Below the pieces are notes generated by a model. The model was not told the origin of the DNA and searched no databases. It saw only the letters and a list, made by a program, of their open reading frames with translations. A stretch of 44,292 nt of DNA, taken from an uncultured Kiloniella sp. (GTDB lineage Bacteria > Pseudomonadota > Alphaproteobacteria > Kiloniellales > Kiloniellaceae). Numbering within the stretch: the stretch's first letter is position 1; the number at the start of each line of letters is the position of its first letter. The translations under genes and the position numbers were made by a program. Shown piece after piece: positions 1 to 10,082 of the stretch. The DNA is taken from positions 1 through 44,292 of the forward strand of contig NZ_CAKZMP010000025.1 of NCBI RefSeq assembly GCF_937128705.1, given 5' to 3'.

Positions 1-776
1 CGTCATTGGCGCTGTCTGAATATTTCACCCATATCGATTTTCTAAAACAACCCTTTGTCGTGCTTAGCTTTATAAGCGCGCAAATGTGGCTTCCGGGTAT
101 TTTTGAGAGCAATGCCGAGCATATGGGATCTGCCCCATTATGGACGCTCCGTTATGAGATTTTGGCCTATATTGGGACAGCGATTATCTTCTCTCTGGGC
201 CTATTGAAGAAAAAATGGATGGTGCTCGCGCAATTTATTGTGCCGTCAATTGCCTGGGTCGCGGCCCATGGATTAGGTGTTTTTGAGATGATGCCTGGGA
301 CAGTACAAAACCTCTTACGGTTTGGGATTGCTTACGGCCTTGGTGCAACAATTTATGCCTATCGAGATCGCTTAAGCTTTCATGTTATCGGTATACCGCT
401 CATTATTGGACTTGCGGCGCTCCTTCATAAACTCCAAATCTTTGAAGTCGCGATGAATGTGATGCTCGCTTATTTCGTGATGTGGGCCGCTTATATCAAA
501 GCGCCCAAACTGAACTTTCTACAAAAACTCAGCGATGTCTCCTATGGCGTCTATATTTATCACTGGTGTATTTTACAGCTGCTCTTCATGTGGATGCCAA
601 AGCTCTCTGTCACGGCGCTGTTCCTCATCACCTTGCCGATTACGTTTTTGCTAGCGACGCTGTCATGGCATTTTGTTGAAAAACCAATGTTGAAACACAA
701 GACTGGTTTCTCAAAATATCTGCGCTTTGGCCGAAAAAAGCCGAGCTATGATGTTAAGGCTGTCTTACTCGATTAG
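1..776 (+). CDS. Acyltransferase family 3 membrane protein, 3' part only
   Basis: This is the C-terminal part of an integral-membrane acyltransferase of the Acyltransferase_3 (OafA/NodX-like) family. Such proteins move acyl groups onto surface sugars or other envelope molecules. The reading frame is open to the left edge. The track start is a TTG inside the gene, so the true start lies outside the window. About 256 residues are visible, with several hydrophobic helices. The stretch SYGVYIYHW near residue 178 is the typical C-terminal family signature, followed by a last helix ending in HFVEKP. The catalytic N-terminal His region is not in the window. The stop codon overlaps the convergent lpdA stop by four bases. 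The acceptor substrate cannot be told. Confidence 0.8.
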   Translation, partial: SLALSEYFTHIDFLKQPFVVLSFISAQMWLPGIFESNAEHMGSAPLWTLRYEILAYIGTAIIFSLGLLKKKWMVLAQFIVPSIAWVAAHGLGVFEMMPGTVQNLLRFGIAYGLGATIYAYRDRLSFHVIGIPLIIGLAALLHKLQIFEVAMNVMLAYFVMWAAYIKAPKLNFLQKLSDVSYGVYIYHWCILQLLFMWMPKLSVTALFLITLPITFLLATLSWHFVEKPMLKHKTGFSKYLRFGRKKPSYDVKAVLLD

Positions 777-2170
777 AAGTGTATCGTCCGATCATAGGCA
801 TCCAGCACAGATTCATGCATCATCTCTGACAAGGTTGGATGCGGGAAGACAGTGTGCATAAGCTCTTCTTCCGTTGTCTCAAGCCCCATCGCAACAACAA
901 AACCCTGAATAAGTTCAGTGACTTCCGCGCCAATCATATGTGCCCCGAGTAGTTCACCTGTCTTGGCGTCAAAGATCGTTTTGACCAGACCTTCGGCCTC
1001 ACCAAGCGCAATAGCCTTTCCGTTACCCGCAAAAGGGAAGCGACCGATTTTAACATCACGGCCTTCCGCTTTGGCTGTCTGTTCGTTCAGACCCACAGAT
1101 GCAATCTGTGGATGGCAATAGGTACAACCGGGGATCTTTGACTTATCAATCGGATGTGCAGACAAACCCGCAATCTTTTCAATACAAACAACACCTTCGT
1201 GTTCAGCCTTGTGCGCCAACATTGGCGGACCAGCCACATCACCGATCGCAAAAACACCCGGTACATTGGTGCGCGAAAACTCATCCGTAACAATACAGCC
1301 ACGATCAGTTTTGATACCAAGAGCTTCCAAACCAAGGTTTTCAATATTACCAACAACACCAACCGCGGAAATCACACGATCAACGGTGATCTGCTCAGTC
1401 TTGCCATTTTTCTCAAGTGTCGCAGTGACCTGATTGGATTTTTTATCGAGCTTGCTGACTTTGGTTCCTGTACGGAATTTCAAACCATGTTTACCCAACT
1501 GCTTTTGGGCTAGCTTTGAAATCTCATCATCTTCCACGGGCAAAATTTTATCAAAAATTTCAACCACGGTAACGTCGGCACCGAGAGTGCTGTAGAAATC
1601 AGCAAATTCAATACCAATAGCACCAGACCCGACAACCAACATTGATTTTGGCATCGTATCAGGACGCAAAGCTTCGCGATACGTCCAAACAAGCTTGCCA
1701 TCAGGCTCTAATCCCGGAAGAGTTCGGGCACGAGCACCCGTTGCAATGATAATATTTTTGGCTGTTAAAGCCGTTTTTTTCTTATCTTTGCCCTCAACGG
1801 TCATTTTGCCAGCAGCGGTTAAAGTACCTGTGCCATCAAAGACTGCTACCTTGTTCTTCTTAAGAAGATGACCAACACCGCCATTTAGCTGCTTTGATAC
1901 ACCCTTGGAACGCTCAACGATTTTTTGTAAATCAAAACTGATATTTGATGCGGACAAACCATAGTCTTCCGCATGCTTCATGTTACGATAAATTTCGGCA
2001 GATCGCAGTAATGCCTTCGTTGGGATACATCCCCAGTTCAGGCAGATTCCTCCGAGGTGATCTTTTTCCACTACAGCCGTTTTCAGGCCCAGCTGTGCCG
2101 AACGTATCGCCGCCACATAACCACCAGGGCCACCACCAAGAACGATAACATCAAAGTTAGTATCACTCAT
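773..2170 (-). CDS. lpdA: Dihydrolipoyl dehydrogenase (E3) of pyruvate dehydrogenase
   Basis: E3 reoxidises dihydrolipoyl groups of the E2 core using FAD and NAD+. The 465-residue length is normal for the family. Visible motifs are the FAD-binding GGGPGG at residues 12-17, the redox-active disulfide CLNWGC (C43 and C48), a second nucleotide-binding GSGAIG near 181, the FAD contact AIGDVAG, and the C-terminal HPTLSE with the catalytic His444/Glu449 pair. It is the last gene of the pdhA-pdhB-pdhC-lpdA operon, starting 12 bases after pdhC, so it most likely serves PDH rather than 2-oxoglutarate dehydrogenase. Its stop overlaps that of the convergent acyltransferase gene. Confidence 0.97.
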   Translation of the reverse strand: MSDTNFDVIVLGGGPGGYVAAIRSAQLGLKTAVVEKDHLGGICLNWGCIPTKALLRSAEIYRNMKHAEDYGLSASNISFDLQKIVERSKGVSKQLNGGVGHLLKKNKVAVFDGTGTLTAAGKMTVEGKDKKKTALTAKNIIIATGARARTLPGLEPDGKLVWTYREALRPDTMPKSMLVVGSGAIGIEFADFYSTLGADVTVVEIFDKILPVEDDEISKLAQKQLGKHGLKFRTGTKVSKLDKKSNQVTATLEKNGKTEQITVDRVISAVGVVGNIENLGLEALGIKTDRGCIVTDEFSRTNVPGVFAIGDVAGPPMLAHKAEHEGVVCIEKIAGLSAHPIDKSKIPGCTYCHPQIASVGLNEQTAKAEGRDVKIGRFPFAGNGKAIALGEAEGLVKTIFDAKTGELLGAHMIGAEVTELIQGFVVAMGLETTEEELMHTVFPHPTLSEMMHESVLDAYDRTIHF

Positions 2171-2182
2171 AATTTCATCCCC

Positions 2183-3511
2183 CTAAAGAAGCATGGAGAG
2201 AGGTTCTTGGATCAAGGCTTTGAAGGCAGCCATGTATTCTGCACCAACGGCCCCATCAACCACACGGTGGTCAACAGATAGGGTACAGGTCATCACTGTC
2301 GCAATTGCCAAGGCACCATCTTTAACGACAGGACGCTGCTCTCCGGCACCAACGGCAAGAATACATCCCTGTGGCGGGTTGATGATGGCAGAGAAGTCTT
2401 TAATACCAAACATACCAAGGTTAGAGATCGAGAATGTCCCCCCCTGATATTCTTCTGGTTTTAGTTTGCCATCACGTGCACGACCAGCCAGATCTTTCAT
2501 CTCTCCAGAGATAACACCAAGACCTTTATTCTGAGCAGCTTTAATGATTGGCGTAATCAGACCTGATGGCGTTGCAACAGCCACAGATATATCAGCGTTC
2601 TTATAACTAAGAATACCCTCATCACTAAATGAGGCGTTTGCAGCAGGTACTTTTTTCAACGCCAGAGCCGCCGCACGAATAACAAAGTCATTCACGGAAA
2701 TCTTCACATCACCACTTGCATTCAATTCTTTACGGAATGCGAGTAGCTTATCCATTTCACAATCAACAGATAGATAGAAATGAGGAACCGTTTGTTTGGA
2801 CTCACTCAAACGGTTGGCAATCACACGACGCATAGAGCTCAATGGCTCCAAATCGTATTCCATACCAAGCATATCTGCGAGTTCACGCGCATTTGGTCCC
2901 GATGCAGCCGACGCTGCTTTGGCCGGTGCCGCAGCAGATGTTTCAGTCGAAGCACCCGCTTTGCCAATCCCTTGCTCTAAAGCCGACAGGATATCAGCCT
3001 TCACAATACGCCCATGAGGCCCTGACCCTTTAAGGGCAGAAAGCTCAAGGCTTTCTTGCGAAGCCATCCGTCTGGCAAGAGGACTTGCAAAAATACGGTC
3101 TCCACTTGCTGAAACGGGTGCTGGCCCAGTTGGCGTTGACGGGGTTGTTGATGGTGGCGTTTTCTCTGCTGTTGACGCAGCGGAAGCAGCTTCTTCTTGC
3201 TTCGGCTCAGCCTTAGCGGCAGATGCTTCAGTTTCAGATGAAAAATTCTCTAACGCACTGGCATCTTCGTCTTCTTCCAGCAAGACAGCAATCGTCTGAT
3301 TAACCGCTACACCTTCTGTTCCGCCGGGAACAAGAATCTTGGCAATTGTACCTTCCTCAACCGCCTCTACTTCCATTGTCGCTTTATCAGTTTCAATTTC
3401 CGCAAGAACATCACCGGAATTAACAGTATCACCTTCATTCACCAGCCAACGGGATAATGTACCTTCTGTCATTGTAGGCGACAGGGCGGGCATAAGAATA
3501 TTTATAGGCAT
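2183..3511 (-). CDS. pdhC: Dihydrolipoamide acetyltransferase (E2) of pyruvate dehydrogenase
   Basis: E2 forms the core of the pyruvate dehydrogenase complex and passes the acetyl group from lipoate to CoA. Domains in order are one lipoyl domain (residues 1-78, ETDKATMEV with lipoyl Lys43), an Ala/Pro/Glu-rich linker, a peripheral-subunit-binding domain (about 140-175, FASPLARRMA...GPHGRIVK), a second Ala-rich linker, and the catalytic domain ending in DHRVVDG (His415, Asp419). The 442-residue size is usual for alphaproteobacterial E2. It sits between pdhB (21 bases upstream) and lpdA (12 bases downstream). With the lipoyl domain on PdhB, the complex has two kinds of swinging arm. Confidence 0.97.
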   Translation of the reverse strand: MPINILMPALSPTMTEGTLSRWLVNEGDTVNSGDVLAEIETDKATMEVEAVEEGTIAKILVPGGTEGVAVNQTIAVLLEEDEDASALENFSSETEASAAKAEPKQEEAASAASTAEKTPPSTTPSTPTGPAPVSASGDRIFASPLARRMASQESLELSALKGSGPHGRIVKADILSALEQGIGKAGASTETSAAAPAKAASAASGPNARELADMLGMEYDLEPLSSMRRVIANRLSESKQTVPHFYLSVDCEMDKLLAFRKELNASGDVKISVNDFVIRAAALALKKVPAANASFSDEGILSYKNADISVAVATPSGLITPIIKAAQNKGLGVISGEMKDLAGRARDGKLKPEEYQGGTFSISNLGMFGIKDFSAIINPPQGCILAVGAGEQRPVVKDGALAIATVMTCTLSVDHRVVDGAVGAEYMAAFKALIQEPLSMLL

Positions 3512-3532
3512 CGTATTTCTCCCCTGCTCTAC

Positions 3533-4915
3533 TTATGAGCGATAGCAGACTTCTTTGGCCGAAGTAACAATATGAGAACTCTGTGGTAGCGCAAGCTGCT
3601 CAAGGTTCGCGGCGTAAGGCAACGGAACGTCAACACCCGCAACACGTTGAACCGGAGCATCAAGGTAATCAAACGCCTGTTCCATAACCATTGCTGAAAT
3701 CTCGGATCCAACGCCAGAGAAAGCCCAGCCCTCTTCAACCGTCACAAGACGATTAGTCTTACGCACGGAATTAAGAATGGTCTCGGTATCCAGTGGGCGG
3801 ATTGTTCTCAAATCGATAACTTCTGCAGAAATGCCTTCTTTTGCCAGCTCTTCTGCCGCTTCCAACGCTTTTCCAACCATAATAGAGAAAGTCACGATAG
3901 TAACGTCAGTACCCGGGCGAACAATCTTGGCTTTACCAATTGGCACGGTCCAATCATCCGTATCCGGCACGTCAAAACTTTGTCCGTAGAGAAGTTCATT
4001 TTCGAGGAAGATCACCGGGTTCGGATCACGAATGGCAGACTTAAGCAGTCCCTTGGCATCTGCAGCAGAATAAGGGGACACAACTTTAAGCCCCGGACAA
4101 TGCGCATACCAACTTGCATAACATTGAGAATGCTGAGCACCAACACGGGATGCCGCACCGTTTGGTCCACGGAAAACAATCGGACTGCTAACCTGACCAC
4201 CAGACATGTAACGTGTTTTTGCTGCTGAGTTAATAATGTGGTCAATCGCCTGCATCGCAAAGTTGAACGTCATAAATTCAACAATCGGGTTTAGACCATA
4301 AAACGCGGCACCAACACCCAACCCGGCAAAACCATGCTCTGTAATGGGTGTATCAATAACGCGCTTGGCACCAAACTCATCAAGCAGCCCCTGACTGATT
4401 TTGTAAGCCCCTTGGTATTGAGCGACTTCTTCACCCATGAGGAATACTTTTTCATTACGGCGCATTTCTTCTGCCATTGCATCACGCAACGCTTCGCGAA
4501 CTGTCGTGCTGATAAAAGGTCCGCCCCATTCGCTCTCTGGCGCTACAGATTCTGCTTTTGGTGCTTCTGGTGCAGCCACATTGGCAGCCTCGGATGATAC
4601 AGCGGCTGGCTGGGATTCAGCCTGAGCTACAGGTGCCGCAGCTGAATAATTACTCAGGTCCGCATCACTTTCGTCTTCTTCAAGAAGAAGGGCGATTGGG
4701 GTATTTACAGCAACATTATCCGTATCACCATCAACAAGGATCTTACCAAGAATCCCGTCGTCAACAGCTTCTACTTCCATCGTCGCTTTATCTGTTTCAA
4801 TTTCGGCCAGAATATCACCTGATGATACACTGTCGCCTTCGTTTTTCATCCAACGCGCAAGTTTCCCCTCTGTCATAGTGGGGGAAAGCGCAGGCATAAG
4901 AATTTCTATTGGCAT
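3533..4915 (-). CDS. pdhB: Pyruvate dehydrogenase E1 beta subunit with N-terminal lipoyl domain
   Basis: This is the beta half of the thiamine-diphosphate-dependent E1 heterotetramer that decarboxylates pyruvate. Residues 1-78 are a complete lipoyl domain with ETDKATMEV and Lys43, nearly identical in layout to the one on PdhC. An acidic and Ala/Pro-rich linker runs to about 130, and the transketolase-type E1 beta body fills the rest ([35 protein letters not shown], and a C-terminal half with VTVEEGW). A lipoylated E1 beta of about 460 residues is an established alphaproteobacterial feature, as in Sinorhizobium and Zymomonas. It lies 27 bases after pdhA in the same operon. Confidence 0.97.
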   Translation of the reverse strand: MPIEILMPALSPTMTEGKLARWMKNEGDSVSSGDILAEIETDKATMEVEAVDDGILGKILVDGDTDNVAVNTPIALLLEEDESDADLSNYSAAAPVAQAESQPAAVSSEAANVAAPEAPKAESVAPESEWGGPFISTTVREALRDAMAEEMRRNEKVFLMGEEVAQYQGAYKISQGLLDEFGAKRVIDTPITEHGFAGLGVGAAFYGLNPIVEFMTFNFAMQAIDHIINSAAKTRYMSGGQVSSPIVFRGPNGAASRVGAQHSQCYASWYAHCPGLKVVSPYSAADAKGLLKSAIRDPNPVIFLENELLYGQSFDVPDTDDWTVPIGKAKIVRPGTDVTIVTFSIMVGKALEAAEELAKEGISAEVIDLRTIRPLDTETILNSVRKTNRLVTVEEGWAFSGVGSEISAMVMEQAFDYLDAPVQRVAGVDVPLPYAANLEQLALPQSSHIVTSAKEVCYRS

Positions 4916-4942
4916 ATTTTCTTCTCCGGAATGACGGACAGC

Positions 4943-5980
4943 TTACGCGTCAGCGTACACATCGGTGTAAAGTTCAGAAGGATCTGGCTCGGGGCTAGAC
5001 TGTGCAAATTCAGCAGATTTGGAAACAATCGCTTTAACATCCTTATCGATTTGCTTCATACCTGCTTCGTCTATTACATTCTTTTTTTCCATGACCGCGC
5101 GGAGACGTTCAATTGGATCGCGTTCTTCACGCACTTTTTGAACTTCTTCTTTTGAACGGTATTTAGCTGGATCAGACATGGAATGCCCACGATAACGATA
5201 GGTCATCATCTCCATGATGTACGGGCCCTTGCCACTTCTGGCATGTTCCACAGCAATCTTAGCCGCTTCACGCACAGCAACAACGTCCATACCATCAACT
5301 TGCATACCGGGAATTCCATAGGCACTGCCACGATGATAAAGTTCAGTGCTATTCGCAGAAGAACGTTCAGTTGACGTTCCCATGCCATAACGGTTGTTTT
5401 CAATGACATAAACAACAGGCAGATCCCATAAGGAAGCCATGTTGAATGATTCATAAACCTGCCCCTGATTCAATGCGCCATCACCCAAATAGGCAACATT
5501 GACTGCATTTTCGTCCAGATACTTATGAGCAAAGGCAATGCCTGTTCCAATAGGAACCTGAGCACCAACAATACCATGCCCACCATAGAAGCCTTTTTCT
5601 TCGCTAAACATGTGCATAGAACCGCCCTTACCTTTGGAGTATCCGCCGATACGCCCGGTAAGTTCAGCCATCACACCATCAGGATCCATACCACAAGCAA
5701 GCATGTGTCCGTGGTCACGATAAGATGTCAGAATCGTATCACGATCTTCTAACACAGATTGGATGCCAACAACGACAGCTTCCTGCCCGATGTAAAGGTG
5801 ACAAAATCCACCGATCAAGCCCATGCCATACAATTGTCCCGCTTTTTCTTCAAAGCGGCGGATCAAAAGCATTTCACGATAAAAATCAAGGATCATTTCA
5901 TTGTTAACGTCGGATGGAAGCGCAGAAGAGGCTGTCCGTTTCTTAGGGGCCCGTTTGGTGGGCGTTTTTTTAGTCGCCAT
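4943..5980 (-). CDS. pdhA: Pyruvate dehydrogenase E1 alpha subunit
   Basis: This is the catalytic alpha half of E1, binding thiamine diphosphate and Mg2+. The ThDP motif runs from GDGALNQG to IENN with the usual spacing. RYRGHSMSDP is the conserved loop near the active site. The ORF track begins at an upstream GTG (6034). I choose the ATG at 5980 because it gives the usual Lys/Ala-rich alphaproteobacterial N-terminus (MATKKTPTKR), with a weak GGGA eight bases upstream, and a protein of 345 residues. It is the first gene of the operon. The 186 bases upstream to ftsB are AT-rich and carry a TGC-rich motif listed separately. Confidence 0.95.
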   Translation of the reverse strand: MATKKTPTKRAPKKRTASSALPSDVNNEMILDFYREMLLIRRFEEKAGQLYGMGLIGGFCHLYIGQEAVVVGIQSVLEDRDTILTSYRDHGHMLACGMDPDGVMAELTGRIGGYSKGKGGSMHMFSEEKGFYGGHGIVGAQVPIGTGIAFAHKYLDENAVNVAYLGDGALNQGQVYESFNMASLWDLPVVYVIENNRYGMGTSTERSSANSTELYHRGSAYGIPGMQVDGMDVVAVREAAKIAVEHARSGKGPYIMEMMTYRYRGHSMSDPAKYRSKEEVQKVREERDPIERLRAVMEKKNVIDEAGMKQIDKDVKAIVSKSAEFAQSSPEPDPSELYTDVYADA

Positions 5981-6135
5981 GCGAGGTTTCCCGTTCAAGT
6001 TAGTGTTACGCACTAAGGGGTTTATGTCTCGCACCTAAAATAAGGGAAAAGTAATTTTATTACAATAGATTTTATACCCTTGATTTATAAAGATTTTTTC
6101 TACATTAACTGAAAATAAGTTAACTCAAGAAAAAA

Positions 6136-6152
6136 TGCTGCATTGCACAATA
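6136..6152. promoter_or_regulatory. TGC-rich motif upstream of pdhA (possible PhaR-type site)
   Basis: TGCTGCATTGCACAATA lies in the AT-rich gap between ftsB and pdhA, upstream of pdhA, and is the only G/C-rich patch there. It resembles the TGC/GCA-rich sites described for PhaR-like regulators in alphaproteobacteria. Similar words occur upstream of gltA. The regulator is inference only. Confidence 0.3.
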
Positions 6153-6166
6153 TTTAGTTAATTATT

Positions 6167-6481
6167 TTAGCGCTGTTTTATAACCAGATATTCGTTTTCG
6201 CGACCGTAATTAAGAACATCCCGCGCCCGTTCTTCCAAAAGGTCAGGATCCAGGTTATCAGGACGCAAAAGGGCAACCCTTGATTCCAGTTCTTGGCGAT
6301 CACCTTGAACACCAACCATTTCAATTTGTTTGGCTTGCAGATTTTGGGTGAGATGGATCCACGCCCAAACCCCACGATCACCTTCAATTGTGTGATACGC
6401 GAAATAAGCAACCAGTGACGCGCCCAAGACCTGCGGGATCACGACACGGGATCGTTTATGAATCTCTCTAAATAAAGACAT
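6167..6481 (-). CDS. ftsB: Septum formation initiator FtsB/DivIC family protein
   Basis: This is a small bitopic division protein expected to join FtsL and FtsQ in the divisome. Its 104 residues contain a short cytoplasmic N-terminus, one membrane helix (about 14-30, VIPQVLGASLVAYFAYH), and a periplasmic segment with the family hallmark GDRG. A short coiled coil follows, then LRPDNLDPDLLEERAR and a tail with NYGRENEYLV. This layout is typical of the alphaproteobacterial FtsB/DivIC gene usually found between eno and pdhA. It reads the same way as pdhA, 186 bases upstream of it. Here the usual neighbour eno is pushed away by the zinc island at 6590-8604. Confidence 0.88.
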   Translation of the reverse strand: MSLFREIHKRSRVVIPQVLGASLVAYFAYHTIEGDRGVWAWIHLTQNLQAKQIEMVGVQGDRQELESRVALLRPDNLDPDLLEERARDVLNYGRENEYLVIKQR

Positions 6482-6589
6482 TTACTCTAAATCAATTTTA
6501 TTTGCATGCAGCCTAACTAATCTAACAGATAAAATAGTTATTGGGAATAAACAAAGCATTAATGCTCAATACAGAACACAAAAACACAA

Positions 6590-6619
6590 TTGACATACGT
6601 TATGTTATAACATAACAAT
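6590..6619 (+). promoter_or_regulatory. Sigma-70-like promoter with Zur-like operator
   Basis: A consensus -35 TTGACA (6590-6595) and a weaker -10 AACAAT (6614-6619, 18-base spacer) flank GTTATGTTATAACATAAC (6599-6616), a perfect 18-base palindrome. This matches the TGTTATAACA core of Zur boxes described in proteobacteria. The position between -35 and -10 fits direct repression under zinc-replete conditions. Zur itself is not in the window. Confidence 0.75.
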
Positions 6620-6649
6620 CATTCAAACATCTGATTTGAGGTGATAATT

Positions 6650-7849
6650 ATGAACAAACTAAGTGTAACAGTCCTTTCTGGTTTTCTTGGGGCAGGCAAA
6701 ACAACCCTTTTAAACCAAATTCTCAACAATACGGAGCTCGAAAGAGTTGCTGTTATCGTAAACGACATGAGCGAAGTGAATATCGACGCTGATGTTCTTC
6801 AATACAAAAATTCATCTCTTTCTCAAACGGATGAAAACCTTGTTGAAATGACGAACGGTTGCATTTGCTGCACATTAAGAGAAGATTTACTTCAAGAAGT
6901 CAGTAACTTGGCAGGTTCTAATAAATTCGACCACTTAATTATCGAATCATCTGGAATTTCAGAACCCCTTCCCGTTGCAAGTACTTTTGAATTCAGAGAC
7001 GAAAATGGCTATAGCCTCTCAGATGTGACCACCCTAGACAACATGGTCACGGTTATTGATGCAGGAAATTTATTAAATGACTTCTCCTCTTCTGACCTGC
7101 TATGTGACACCGAAGAATCACTCGGTCCAGAAGACAAACGCTCCCTCGTTAACTTGCATGTCGATCAGATTGAATTCTCAAGTACTATTATTCTGAACAA
7201 AACGGACCTGGCATCGGAAGAAACATTAAAAGAAGTCAGAAAAGTAATTAAGGCTCTAAACCCTGATGCAACAGTTTTTGAAACAGAACAAGCAAAAGTA
7301 CCCCTAACAGAACTTCTTGATACACATCGTTTTAGCTTTGAAAAAGCCCATGAACACCCTCTTTGGGCAAAAGAACTTTATGGATATGAAAATCATGTTC
7401 CTGAAACAGAAGAATATGACATCCACAGCTTTGTTTACAGGTCAAAAAAACCGTTCGTTCCCGAAAAAATTGCACACTTCTTTAGTCAAAAACAAAACGG
7501 TGTCCTCAGATCAAAGGGTCATTTCTGGCTATCAAATCGACCAGATCAAGTTGGCGAAATGTCCCAAGCAGGAAAATACACTACGACGGAATTGATTGGT
7601 AAATGGTGGTCTTCTGTCCCCAAAAACAGGTGGCCAGACGATCAAGAATTCATCACACAAATTAAAAAAAATTGGGATCCCGCATTTGGCGACCGTCGGA
7701 ACGAAATCGTTTTCATTGGTTCTCAAATGAATAAGGAAGAAATAATTAACCGCCTTAATGACTGCTTAGTCAAAGAAGACGAATTTCTTCCTGAAACTTG
7801 GCAATCGCAACATAAAGATTGCTTCAATCACTGGGCTCAACAGGCCTGA
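6650..7849 (+). CDS. CobW/ZNG1-type GTPase, probable zinc metallochaperone
   Basis: This is a G3E-family P-loop GTPase of the COG0523 group, whose zinc-regulated members (ZigA, ZagA, ZNG1) are thought to deliver zinc to target enzymes during deficiency. The Walker A is GFLGAGKT (residues 11-18), the metal-binding CxCC is C71-I-C73-C74, ESSGISEP follows, and NKTD is the guanine-specificity motif. A CobW C-terminal domain follows ([12 protein letters not shown]). The track uses a GTG at 6641. I choose ATG 6650 because GAGGTG (6638-6643) sits six bases upstream as a ribosome site. Length is 399 residues. It is the first gene behind the Zur-like promoter and is followed 38 bases later by the DUF4198-like gene. 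A zinc role is inferred from the operator. Confidence 0.9.
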   Translation: MNKLSVTVLSGFLGAGKTTLLNQILNNTELERVAVIVNDMSEVNIDADVLQYKNSSLSQTDENLVEMTNGCICCTLREDLLQEVSNLAGSNKFDHLIIESSGISEPLPVASTFEFRDENGYSLSDVTTLDNMVTVIDAGNLLNDFSSSDLLCDTEESLGPEDKRSLVNLHVDQIEFSSTIILNKTDLASEETLKEVRKVIKALNPDATVFETEQAKVPLTELLDTHRFSFEKAHEHPLWAKELYGYENHVPETEEYDIHSFVYRSKKPFVPEKIAHFFSQKQNGVLRSKGHFWLSNRPDQVGEMSQAGKYTTTELIGKWWSSVPKNRWPDDQEFITQIKKNWDPAFGDRRNEIVFIGSQMNKEEIINRLNDCLVKEDEFLPETWQSQHKDCFNHWAQQA

Positions 7850-7887
7850 CGACAATAACATTCAAAAAAACAAAGATATTTTATACA

Positions 7888-8604
7888 ATGAGAAAACTTC
7901 TCCCTGCCCTATTACTTACCCTCCTCCCCACAGCCAGCTTTGCACATGGCATATGGATTACTGATCGTTTTGGCGAGCCATCTATCGTCTATGGTCATGG
8001 TGCGTCAGATGACTCCTATCAGGATGAAAAGCTGAAATCAGTCCAAATACACATGCCAGATGGCACAGTGAACACAGGGAAAACGCGTAAGACTGAAAGT
8101 TATATCAACATTAAAATTCCAAAGAAAACACAAGCTGTAACAGCCGTTTTCGATAATGGATATTGGACAAAAGACACAAAAGGGAAATGGCATAATCTAA
8201 AAAAATCACAGGTAGAAAATCCAGTATCTGCAGGACATTATTTTAAATACACCACGCACATTCCACTTGGTGCAGACACCTTAGAAAAACCTTTGGGTCT
8301 GCCATTAGAAATTTTTCCCCTGCAAAACCCGCATGATCTAGAGCAAGGAGACAAGCTGTCTCTTCGGGTTCTTTTGAATAAAAAACCTGTGGAAGGATTG
8401 AAGGTAATCGCTGATTACATCAATGACGAAGCAGCTAAGAAATTGATCACTGACGAAAACGGTGAAGTAACAATTACAATAAGGAATCAGGAATTAAACG
8501 TGATTGCAGTCTCGACAACCAAAGAACTCGAAGACAAAACTGATGCAGATAAAGAGGGTTATTTCTCTACCCTTTCATTTGCCTTGGAACATAAACACCA
8601 TTAA
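7888..8604 (+). CDS. Periplasmic DUF4198-like protein, probable metal binding
   Basis: This is a 238-residue secreted protein. The signal peptide MRKLLPALLLTLLPTASFA ends in an AxA-type site, so the mature protein would begin His-Gly-Ile-Trp. That is like the DUF4198 family, whose mature N-terminus usually reads H-x-x-W and which is related to NikM-type metal-uptake components. The body includes VYGHGASDDSY and beta-rich segments, and the C-terminus is His-rich (LEHKHH). The track's earlier start (7819) overlaps the GTPase gene and would bury the signal peptide, so ATG 7888 is preferred. Co-transcription with the CobW GTPase under a Zur-like box suggests zinc scavenging or storage in the periplasm; that role is inference. 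Confidence 0.75.
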   Translation: MRKLLPALLLTLLPTASFAHGIWITDRFGEPSIVYGHGASDDSYQDEKLKSVQIHMPDGTVNTGKTRKTESYINIKIPKKTQAVTAVFDNGYWTKDTKGKWHNLKKSQVENPVSAGHYFKYTTHIPLGADTLEKPLGLPLEIFPLQNPHDLEQGDKLSLRVLLNKKPVEGLKVIADYINDEAAKKLITDENGEVTITIRNQELNVIAVSTTKELEDKTDADKEGYFSTLSFALEHKHH

Positions 8605-8646
8605 ATCCGTTGCTCTGATAGTATTCATCGGATCAAATATTATACC

Positions 8647-8695
8647 ATAATAAAACAGGGGCCTCGGTTCATTCCAAGGCCCCTGTCGATCTTTT
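8647..8695. terminator. Bidirectional terminator between the DUF4198 gene and eno
   Basis: The stem CAGGGGCCTCGG (8656-8667) pairs with CCAAGGCCCCTG (8674-8685) with one mismatch around a TTCATT loop. On the minus strand it is followed by TTTTATTAT, a good tail for eno. On the plus strand the T-tract is only TTTT, giving a weaker end for the zinc island. Confidence 0.8.
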
Positions 8696-8744
8696 ATACA
8701 AAACGGTTCCGAATAAATCCAGTACCGCCCTTAATATAACTTAA

Positions 8745-10028
<1,284 letters not shown>

Positions 10029-10082
10029 CTATCTCCGTTAAGAAAGTTGAGGCGCAGAGAGGGGCAGGCCTCGGTATCATAA

